From: Ruminococcaceae bacterium UBA4306
Lineage (GTDB): Bacteria > Bacillota > Clostridia > Oscillospirales > Acutalibacteraceae
Reading direction: 5' to 3'
DNA length: 13,855 nt
NCBI GenBank assembly: GCA_002394725.1
Contig: DGUQ01000084.1
Location: 1,867 to 15,721, forward strand
Part shown: positions 1 to 5,795 of the stretch, piece by piece
How positions within the stretch are numbered: the stretch's first letter is position 1
Layout of the letters: every line of letters begins with the position of its first letter
Program-made: the position numbers and the translations under genes
The notes under the pieces: model-generated
Seen by the model: only the letters and a program-made list of their open reading frames with translations
Database searches by the model: none
Told to the model about the DNA's origin: nothing

Positions 1-680
1 GCGATCGCGTCAAAGACGATCGCCGCGTCCTCCACGTCATGGGTGATCGGGCCGATCTGGTCAAAGGAGCTGGCGTACGCGATCAGACCGTAACGTGATA
101 CCGCGCCGTAGGTGGGCTTCAAGCCGACAATACCACAGAAGGAAGCAGGCTGACGGATGGAGCCGCCCGTATCGGAGCCGAGTCCGTAGACAGCGAGATT
201 GCCGCCGACAGCGGACGCGACGCCGCCCGAGGAACCGCCCGATACATGGTCAAGGCTGTGCGGATTCTTCGCGCCGCCGTAGTAGGAGGTCTCACAGGAG
301 GAGCCCATCGCGAACTCGTCCATATTGGTCTTGCCGAGCATGACCACGCCCTCCTTTTGGAGCAGCTCATACACGGTCGCGTCATAGATCGGCTTGTAGC
401 CGGTCAGGATCTTGGACGCGCAGGTGGTGTCGATCCCCTTGGTGGAGATGTTGTCCTTTAAGGTCATCGGAACGCCCTCGAGCATGCCGATCTCCTGTCC
501 TGCGGCGAGCTTTTCATCCACCTTTTTTGCCTGTGCCAGCGCCACCTCGGGGGTGACGGTGATGTAGGCGTTTAGTTCCTTATTAGAATTTTCAATCGCG
601 TCGAGATATTGTTGGGTCAGCTCAACGCAGGTGATTTCTTTATTGACGAGCATCTCATGGATGCGTTTGATCTGTCCCAT
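1..680 (-). CDS. gatA: Aspartyl/glutamyl-tRNA(Asn/Gln) amidotransferase subunit A, N-terminal 226 residues (3' end outside window)
   Basis: GatA is the glutaminase subunit of GatCAB. It releases ammonia from glutamine or asparagine, and the complex uses it to amidate Asp-tRNA(Asn) and/or Glu-tRNA(Gln) in the cytoplasm. Translated on the minus strand, the protein begins [15 protein letters not shown] and shows the amidase-signature triad: Lys75 in TLKDN, the cis-Ser at about 150 in SGGSSGG, and Ser174 in [11 protein letters not shown]. The spacings (75 and 24 residues) match those I recall for Staphylococcus aureus GatA (K79/S154/S178). The ATG lies one base after the gatC stop, with an AGAGAG-rich Shine-Dalgarno stretch inside the end of gatC, so translation is probably coupled. 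The reading frame is intact up to base 1 and the remaining C-terminal half is off the window. gatB would be expected next but cannot be seen. Confidence 0.97.
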   Translation of the reverse strand, partial: MGQIKRIHEMLVNKEITCVELTQQYLDAIENSNKELNAYITVTPEVALAQAKKVDEKLAAGQEIGMLEGVPMTLKDNISTKGIDTTCASKILTGYKPIYDATVYELLQKEGVVMLGKTNMDEFAMGSSCETSYYGGAKNPHSLDHVSGGSSGGVASAVGGNLAVYGLGSDTGGSIRQPASFCGIVGLKPTYGAVSRYGLIAYASSFDQIGPITHDVEDAAIVFDAI

Positions 681-681
681 G

Positions 682-960
682 TCACGCTCTCTTTCTGACG
701 AGGAAGTGATCCTCCGCCTGTTCGGGGGCGTTTTTCAGGATCTCCTCGACGGGTAAGGATTCCTTGACCTCGTCCGCGCGGAAGGCGTTTTGCAGGTTGT
801 TGATATTATCAAACTCGCCGCTGTTCACCTCAACGCTGTTGATCGTGTCGGCAAAGGCAACGATCTTCTGCATCTCCTCGGTCAGACCGTCAATGTCCTT
901 TTCATCGACAAAGAGCTTAGAAAGCAGGGCGATGTTTTCGATATCTTCTCTTGTTATCAT
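682..960 (-). CDS. gatC: Aspartyl/glutamyl-tRNA amidotransferase subunit C (92 aa)
   Basis: GatC is the small subunit that wraps around GatA and GatB and stabilises the GatCAB transamidosome. The 92-residue length is typical. The N-terminal helix [15 protein letters not shown], the central helix with [11 protein letters not shown], and the NAFRADEV segment (the family's xLRxDEV box) followed by the ILKNAPEQ and DHFLVRK tail are all characteristic. It starts at an ATG preceded by GAAAGGAACC at a good distance and stops one base before gatA. It lies 161 bases downstream of aspS, and that gap is almost filled by a palindromic repeat element. Whether gatCA is read from the aspS promoter through this element, or from its own promoter, cannot be settled here; I see no convincing promoter in the gap. 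Confidence 0.97.
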   Translation of the reverse strand: MITREDIENIALLSKLFVDEKDIDGLTEEMQKIVAFADTINSVEVNSGEFDNINNLQNAFRADEVKESLPVEEILKNAPEQAEDHFLVRKRA

Positions 961-982
961 AATAGGTTCCTTTCAGTAACGG

Positions 983-1114
983 AAAATGGTTAATGGTGAA
1001 TAACTAATGGTGAATGGTTAAGGGAGGGCGATGCCCTCACCCATTAATAATACGAATCCAAAAGCCGTCAGGCTTTCCTGAAACCATTCACTATTCACCA
1101 TTCACTATTCACCG
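983..1114. repeat. Large imperfect palindromic intergenic element A (aspS-gatC gap)
   Basis: Two AT-rich arms, 988-1019 and 1082-1113, are inverted repeats of each other with 25 of 32 positions complementary. Each arm is itself built from short units such as AATGGTGAAT and ATTCACTATTCACC. The 62-base interior carries two hairpins: GAGGGC-GAT-GCCCTC (1024-1038) and AAAGCC-GTCA-GGCTTT (1061-1076). On the minus strand the second ends in TTTT and might act as a weak terminator. The element begins right after aspS and ends shortly before the gatC ribosome binding site. The design (AT-rich iterated arms, GC-rich hairpin core) resembles a non-autonomous palindromic repeat; element B near 9140-9271 has the same plan. 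No coding content. Confidence 0.75.
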
Positions 1115-1121
1115 TTGATCG

Positions 1122-2867
1122 TTATCTCAACTTGATATGCACTTCTCTGAGCTGCATCTCGCTGACCTCGCCGGGTGAGCCGAGCAGGACGTCCTGCGCG
1201 TTCGAGTTCATCGGGAAGGCAATGACCTCGCGGATGTTCTCCTCCTCGGTCAGCAGCATCAGCATGCGATCCACGCCGGGCGCCATGCCGGCGTGAGGCG
1301 GTGCGCCGTACTGGAACGCGGTGTACAGTGAGCGGAACTTCTCCTTGAGATCGTCCTCGGAGTAGCCGGCGATGGAGAACGCCTTCTTCATGATCTCGAT
1401 ATCGTGGTTACGTACCGCGCCGGAGGAAAGCTCCACGCCGTTGCAGACGATGTCGTACTGGTAAGCGAGGATATCGCAGGGATCCTTTTCGAGGAGCGCC
1501 TGCATACCGCCCTGCGGCATACTGAACGGGTTGTGAGTGAAAATGATCTGACCGCTCTCCTCGTCCTGCTCAAACATCGGGAAATCGACGATGAAGCAGA
1601 AGTCAAAGCGGCTCTTGTCGATCAGGTCGAGTCGGGTCGCGACCTCGGTGCGGATCTGACCGGCGAGCTTGGGCGCTTCGGCGGCGGTATCGGCGATGAA
1701 GTAGATCACGTCGCCTGCCTTGGAGCCGTTGCGCTCGATCAGCTCCTCCCTGTCACCGGGCTTTAAGAACTTGTCGATCGGACCGTCGAATGTCATATCC
1801 TCGGTCACCTTGACATAACCCAGACCCTTCATGCCGATGGAGAGCGCGAACTCCTCCATCTTCTTGAACCAGCTCTTGGAGCAGGAAGCGGCGCCGGGCA
1901 CGTTGATGGAACGGACACACTTCTTGAGGAAGGGCTTGAAGTCGGTCTCCTCAAACAGATCGGAGATCTCGACGATCTCGAGCGGATTGCGCAGATCGGG
2001 CTTATCGGTGCCGTATTTGAGCATAGATTCCGCAAATGAGATACGGCGGAAGGGCGGCTTGCTTATTTCTTTATCAGAATATTTCTTGAAGGTTTCATAG
2101 AGGACTTCCTCCGCTACCGCGAACACGTCCTCCTGCGTAGCGAACGCCATCTCAAAGTCGAGCTGATAGAACTCACCGGGCGAACGGTCGGCACGCGCGT
2201 CCTCATCGCGGAAGCAGGGCGCGATCTGGAAATAGCGGTCAAAGCCCGATACCATCAACAGCTGCTTGAAGATCTGCGGCGCCTGCGGCAGGGCGTAAAA
2301 CTTGCCCTTATGCTTACGTGAGGGGATCAGGTAGTCACGGGCGCCCTCGGGAGAGGAGACGCCGAGGATGGGGGTCGCGATATCCATAAAGCCCATCTCG
2401 CTCATCTTTTGGCGCAGGAAGGAGATCACCTGCGAGCGCAGGAGAATGTTGTTGTGCACCTTGGGATTACGCAGATCGAGGAAGCGGTATCTCAGTCGGG
2501 TGTCCTCATTGGTCGCGGTGGAGGAGACGACCTCGAACGGCAGGTTATTCTTGCATTTACCGAGAACGGTGAGGCTCTGTGCGACGATCTCGACCATGCC
2601 GGTGGCGATCTTTTGATTGATGGTGTCCTCGTCACGCTTGACGACCTTGCCGGAGATGGTCACGGTGCACTCGCGGTTGACGTCCTCAAGCATATTGTCG
2701 TCATGCACGACGACCTGAGTCACACCGTACTCATCGCGGATATCGAGGAACATCACGCCGCCGTGGTCGCGGATGTTCTCGACCCAGCCCGCGAGGCGTA
2801 CCTCCTGCCCGATATGCTCTTCTCTCAAATCTCCGCAGGTCACGGAGCGATAAATGTTAGCTTGCAT
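1122..2867 (-). CDS. aspS: Aspartyl-tRNA synthetase, probably non-discriminating (581 aa)
   Basis: AspRS attaches aspartate to tRNA(Asp) in the cytoplasm. Domain order: N-terminal OB-fold anticodon-binding domain (about 1-105, GWVENIRDHGG); class II catalytic core with motif 2 FRDEDARADR (from 219) and QAPQIFKQLLMVSGFDRY (from 195); a bacterial GAD insertion (roughly 290-420); and motif 3 MAPGVDRMLMLL with Arg534. The length is normal for bacterial AspRS. His35, in the RDHGG segment, occupies the position where non-discriminating bacterial AspRS typically have His and discriminating ones Leu. With gatCA directly downstream this suggests that Asp-tRNA(Asn) is made as well and amidated by GatCAB. 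The start ATG has GAAAGGAA about 10 bases upstream, and a sigma-A promoter lies about 95 bases before it. I see no T-box leader. Confidence 0.97.
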   Translation of the reverse strand: MQANIYRSVTCGDLREEHIGQEVRLAGWVENIRDHGGVMFLDIRDEYGVTQVVVHDDNMLEDVNRECTVTISGKVVKRDEDTINQKIATGMVEIVAQSLTVLGKCKNNLPFEVVSSTATNEDTRLRYRFLDLRNPKVHNNILLRSQVISFLRQKMSEMGFMDIATPILGVSSPEGARDYLIPSRKHKGKFYALPQAPQIFKQLLMVSGFDRYFQIAPCFRDEDARADRSPGEFYQLDFEMAFATQEDVFAVAEEVLYETFKKYSDKEISKPPFRRISFAESMLKYGTDKPDLRNPLEIVEISDLFEETDFKPFLKKCVRSINVPGAASCSKSWFKKMEEFALSIGMKGLGYVKVTEDMTFDGPIDKFLKPGDREELIERNGSKAGDVIYFIADTAAEAPKLAGQIRTEVATRLDLIDKSRFDFCFIVDFPMFEQDEESGQIIFTHNPFSMPQGGMQALLEKDPCDILAYQYDIVCNGVELSSGAVRNHDIEIMKKAFSIAGYSEDDLKEKFRSLYTAFQYGAPPHAGMAPGVDRMLMLLTEEENIREVIAFPMNSNAQDVLLGSPGEVSEMQLREVHIKLR

Positions 2868-2968
2868 TTTCTCATATTCCTTTCAATCATGTCATTACGG
2901 GGAGCGCTCAACGCCGATTGCGCGGTCATCTCCACCACATAACAAGGCAACTTTCCCTATTCTGTAGT

Positions 2969-2997
2969 ATTATATCACAACCTCCCTCCAAAGTAAA
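2969..2997 (-). promoter_or_regulatory. Sigma-A promoter of aspS
   Basis: On the minus strand TTTACT (2992-2997) is followed after exactly 17 bases by a perfect TATAAT (2969-2974), which also carries an extended -10 TG motif (TGATATAAT). The start point should be near 2962, giving a leader of about 95 nt before the aspS ATG. The -35 box overlaps the foot of the GC-rich inverted repeat at 2995-3038. Confidence 0.8.
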
Positions 2998-3038
2998 GGC
3001 GGCGCACCGCTTTTTTTCTGATTTATTACGCCGCTTTT
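2995..3038. terminator. GC-rich inverted repeat, possible terminator
   Basis: AAAGGCGGCG (2995-3004) pairs with CGCCGCTTTT (3029-3038), with one G-T wobble in the plus-strand reading. Nested inside, GGCGG-CGCA-CCGC is followed by seven T, which is a plus-strand terminator shape although I see no plus-strand gene to end. It may act as a second barrier to transcripts coming from either side. The function is uncertain because it also touches the aspS -35 box. Confidence 0.4.
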
Positions 3039-3117
3039 AGATCAGCCGCGCATTGTCTTTCCATTTTGAGCCGCATTGTTCCGATAAAACCGCTTATCGT
3101 GTATCGGAGTTCGCCTC

Positions 3118-3301
3118 GGTTGACGTTTGGTTGACACGCGGTTGACATGTCGGTTGACATTAAAAAGCCACTATTCAAGCCATTTATCCACCCTTGTAAA
3201 CCATGTAAACCTCATAATCTAAGAAAATAATAATAATAAAAGGCAGGACAATGGGACAAAACAAAAAAAGTCTTTACCCTCGGTTGACATTTTGGTTGAC
3301 A
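3118..3301. repeat. Six direct repeats of GGTTGAC(A) in two phased clusters
   Basis: Copies start at 3118, 3129, 3140 and 3152 (spacing 11, 11, 12) and at 3282 and 3294 (spacing 12). Both clusters open with the same longer string, CCTCGGTTGAC followed by RTTT(T)GGTTGACA, so cluster two looks like a partial copy of cluster one. Spacing near one helical turn places all copies on one face of the DNA, as in protein-binding arrays such as integrase arm sites or multi-operator arrays. No adjacent integrase or regulator gene is visible. Confidence 0.7.
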
Positions 3302-3312
3302 ATACACATAAA

Positions 3313-3339
3313 AAGCTCCCCTTACAGGAAGGGGAGCTT
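3313..3339 (-). terminator. Rho-independent terminator of the starch operon
   Basis: An 11-bp perfect stem, AAGCTCCCCTT (3313-3323) with AAGGGGAGCTT (3329-3339), encloses a 5-base loop. Read on the minus strand it ends in a run of five T before ATG. It lies about 70 bases beyond the amylase stop codon. Confidence 0.9.
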
Positions 3340-3406
3340 GATCGTTATTCGTTTAAGATCAGACACTAATGGAGAGTGGTTTTCTCTCAATCACTCGATG
3401 ATCCCA

Positions 3407-5779
3407 TTATTTGAGGTAAGTCTGACCGGAGGGGCCTACCGCGCCGGTAACGGTGGAACTGCTGTTCTGCAGGACGTATACGCGCATGTTGCCCTTACCG
3501 GTGGATTCTACGCTCAGCGTACCGTTGGTAACGGTCTTCTTGGTACCGGTGACAGCGTCGACATAGGTACCGTTGGGGATATTCTTGAAGGTAGCGCCGT
3601 CGGTGACAGATACACAGGCGAGGGAGTCAACGTTCTTGCCGTTGTAGTTGCCGGTGTAGCGTCTGATGTACGCCATATTACCGCTGACATAGTTGCTGTT
3701 GGTGGTGTACTGACCCATCTGCAAAGCCGGTACGGCGCGACGGATCGCGTTGAGCTTCTGCAGGTGCTTAGACAGCGTGCTGTTCAGGGTAGTCGCCATC
3801 GTGCCGGTCGCGCCCGAATACTGCGAGAAGCCGGTGGTATTGACGGAGCCCTCCAGATAATCGCCGAAGTACGCACGGCCGGAGTTCGCCAGCGAGATGT
3901 TGGGACCTTCGTCGATGCGGCAGCCCTTCTGGAACTCTACCTCACCGCCGTAGTACAGACACGGGATACCGCGGAAGGTGAACATGAGGTCGAGGTTCTC
4001 TGCCCATGTCTGGGTACCGCCGGTAAAGCGCTGGGTCTGGTTCTGGTCGGGAGAATAGTCGTGAGATTCCACATAGGTGACGTTCCAGGTAGCGTCGTTG
4101 TTGTACTGATCCTGACCGAGTGCCGCGCCGAACGCGCCGGAAGCGGAGTCAAACTGCCAGTGCATGGTGAAGTCGATGACGCCCATGCCGGAGCTCTTGG
4201 AATAGTCGGGAGTACGGTAGTTGATGCCGTTGAGGAACGCGTTCTGAGAGGTCGGCTGACCGGAGGTGCTGACGTGGTTCTCACTGTAGGTGATGGTGTT
4301 CTCAAGATTCTTCTTGATGGTCGCGGGATCGGTGCCGTCGGAGAGTTTCGCGAGGTCGGCAGCGGAATCATCCCAGGTGTAGAACTGGACGGATTCGGCG
4401 GCGTTATCGCGGTACCAGGTCTGGCTGAAGCGGCAGCAAACCTCACCGAACATATAGAAGTTGTTGTTGCCGGAAGCCTTCGCCGCGGCGTTGATCTGGT
4501 CGTTATACCACTTGTTCAAGGAGAGGCGGGGGATATGGCGGACGGTGTCAACGCGGAAAGCGTCAACGCCCATGTCGATGTAGTTCGCGTACGCGTCTAC
4601 GGTGTAATCCGCGACCGCCTTGTTCTCGGTGTTCAAATCGACGCAGTCGCCCGCAATCTGGCAGAACTTACAGGTCCAGTCATCCCAGTTCAGGCTGGCG
4701 AAATAACCGTTGTGATAGTAGTTGTTGGGGTTACTGACCTTGTCATAAGAGACCATGTCGGTAAAGCCCTGCGTCTGCTTCATCAGCTGCAGACGGGAGT
4801 CGTACTGCTGCTGGGGCTTGAGGTTGTAATACTCCTGCGCGGTTCTGACATTGTTGTAGCTGAGCAGCTCCTCGGAGGGAACCATGCAAGCCTCAATGTC
4901 AGAGAGATCAGCGTCATAGTTCTTGGTGAACAGCGGAGCGAGGTGAGCCTCACCGAAGTTAGAGGTGTGGTTCCATACAACGTCCTGTACGATCTTCATA
5001 CCCTTTTCATGAGCGGCGGCGATCAGATCCTCATAGGTGAAATCGTCGCTCTCATATCTCGGGTCGACCTTGGAGAAGTCGAGCGCGTGATAGCCGTGGT
5101 AGTCATAGCCGGACGCGTTCTCGACAACGGGAGTGATCCAAACCGCGGAGAAGCCCAACGCCTTGATGTAGTCGAGCTTGTCGGCAAGACCCTTGAAGTC
5201 GCCGCGCCACGCAGGGTCGGAATCGGGGTTGTTCGCCTTCTGGTCATCCCAGCAGTGAACGTTGTTGCCGGTGTCGCCGTCATAAAAACGGGTGGTGATG
5301 ACGAAGTAGATGGTATCCTGACGCATATCAACGGCAGTGTAATCATCCGCCACATACGGGTTCTTCTTGCTGAAGCGTCCGTTTCTGTACCACCACTCAC
5401 CGGTCGTACGGGTGAGCTCCTTGCTGATCTGGCCGGACAGGTTCTGTGTGCCGTCGGTCAGCAGGAAATTGATTTTAGAAGTATTGGTAAAAGTATAGGT
5501 GTACCATGTCGAGCCGGTTTGGGTCGCGTCTCTGGACATCTTGACGCCGGGATAAGCGCATTCCTTGTTCTCGGGAAGCGCGTTCCAGTAGTAGATGTAG
5601 GGGACCTTGTCGGGGCTGTCCACATGGATGATGATGCTGTCGGCGCCGGTATCGGCGATATCGGTATTCGCCGCGGCATCGGCGATCTCTTCATCTGCCG
5701 CCTGTGCAGAGATAACAGCAGCAGAGATGATCAGCGCCAGGCACATCAGCAGTGCCAGAACACGAGAAAATTTCTTCAT
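3407..5779 (-). CDS. Secreted GH13 alpha-amylase with N-terminal CBM26 starch-binding module (790 aa)
   Basis: This is an extracellular endo-acting enzyme predicted to cut alpha-1,4 links in starch. A signal peptide (MKKFSRVLALLMCLALIIS, cleavage near AQA at 27) is followed by a CBM26-like module (about 49-135; YYWN, YPGVKM, WYTYTF, INFLLTDG). The GH13 barrel spans about 150-680 with the conserved regions DVVWNH (266-271), FRVDTVRH (nucleophile Asp411, Arg409), FGEV (acid/base Glu446) and ESHD (His573, Asp574), then a C-terminal beta domain to about 770. All three catalytic carboxylates are present. Region IV reads SHD where NHD is commoner. There is no dockerin, sortase motif or membrane anchor, so the enzyme is probably released. 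The start is fixed by a perfect AAGGAGGT eight bases upstream, inside the 16-base gap after the dockerin gene, with which it forms an operon. I do not assign a GH13 subfamily. Confidence 0.95.
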   Translation of the reverse strand: MKKFSRVLALLMCLALIISAAVISAQAADEEIADAAANTDIADTGADSIIIHVDSPDKVPYIYYWNALPENKECAYPGVKMSRDATQTGSTWYTYTFTNTSKINFLLTDGTQNLSGQISKELTRTTGEWWYRNGRFSKKNPYVADDYTAVDMRQDTIYFVITTRFYDGDTGNNVHCWDDQKANNPDSDPAWRGDFKGLADKLDYIKALGFSAVWITPVVENASGYDYHGYHALDFSKVDPRYESDDFTYEDLIAAAHEKGMKIVQDVVWNHTSNFGEAHLAPLFTKNYDADLSDIEACMVPSEELLSYNNVRTAQEYYNLKPQQQYDSRLQLMKQTQGFTDMVSYDKVSNPNNYYHNGYFASLNWDDWTCKFCQIAGDCVDLNTENKAVADYTVDAYANYIDMGVDAFRVDTVRHIPRLSLNKWYNDQINAAAKASGNNNFYMFGEVCCRFSQTWYRDNAAESVQFYTWDDSAADLAKLSDGTDPATIKKNLENTITYSENHVSTSGQPTSQNAFLNGINYRTPDYSKSSGMGVIDFTMHWQFDSASGAFGAALGQDQYNNDATWNVTYVESHDYSPDQNQTQRFTGGTQTWAENLDLMFTFRGIPCLYYGGEVEFQKGCRIDEGPNISLANSGRAYFGDYLEGSVNTTGFSQYSGATGTMATTLNSTLSKHLQKLNAIRRAVPALQMGQYTTNSNYVSGNMAYIRRYTGNYNGKNVDSLACVSVTDGATFKNIPNGTYVDAVTGTKKTVTNGTLSVESTGKGNMRVYVLQNSSSTVTGAVGPSGQTYLK

Positions 5780-5787
5780 AATCTGTT

Positions 5788-5795
5788 ACCTCCTT
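5788..5795 (-). promoter_or_regulatory. Strong Shine-Dalgarno of the amylase gene
   Basis: A perfect AAGGAGGT, eight bases before the amylase ATG, sits directly after the TAA of the dockerin gene. It decides the amylase start and implies efficient independent initiation within the operon. Confidence 0.9.

Larger units (their letters stand above)
2868..3406. other. 539-base gene-free region between the amylase 3' end and aspS
   Basis: No credible gene lies here. In minus-strand order it holds: the amylase terminator (3313-3339); a first pair of GGTTGAC repeats (3282-3301); an AT-rich stretch with two TGTAAACC copies (3195-3202, 3204-3211), which read like one-mismatch copies of TGTCAACC, the reverse complement of the main repeat; four more GGTTGAC copies (3118-3158); a CGATAA-N6-TTATCG inverted repeat (3082-3099); a GC-rich inverted repeat (2995-3038); the aspS promoter (2969-2997); and the roughly 95-base aspS leader. 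The repeat-rich middle is unusual for a gap between two co-directional genes. Confidence 0.8.

Noticed and set aside
2926..2940. Four-codon leader peptide ATG-TGG-TGG-AGA-TGA in the aspS leader
   Set aside because: No Shine-Dalgarno precedes it and its Trp/Arg codons make no sense for control of an aspartate enzyme.
2868..3110. T-box leader for aspS
   Set aside because: The predicted leader is only about 95 nt and I find no AGGGTGGNACCGCG-type T-box sequence on the minus strand.
3118..3301. Repeats as a CRISPR array
   Set aside because: The repeat unit is only 7-8 bases with 4-5 base gaps in between, no spacers of normal size, and no cas gene.
3407..3470. Dockerin or cell-wall anchor at the amylase C-terminus
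   Set aside because: The last 20 residues (SSSTVTGAVGPSGQTYLK) hold no calcium loop, LPXTG or hydrophobic helix.
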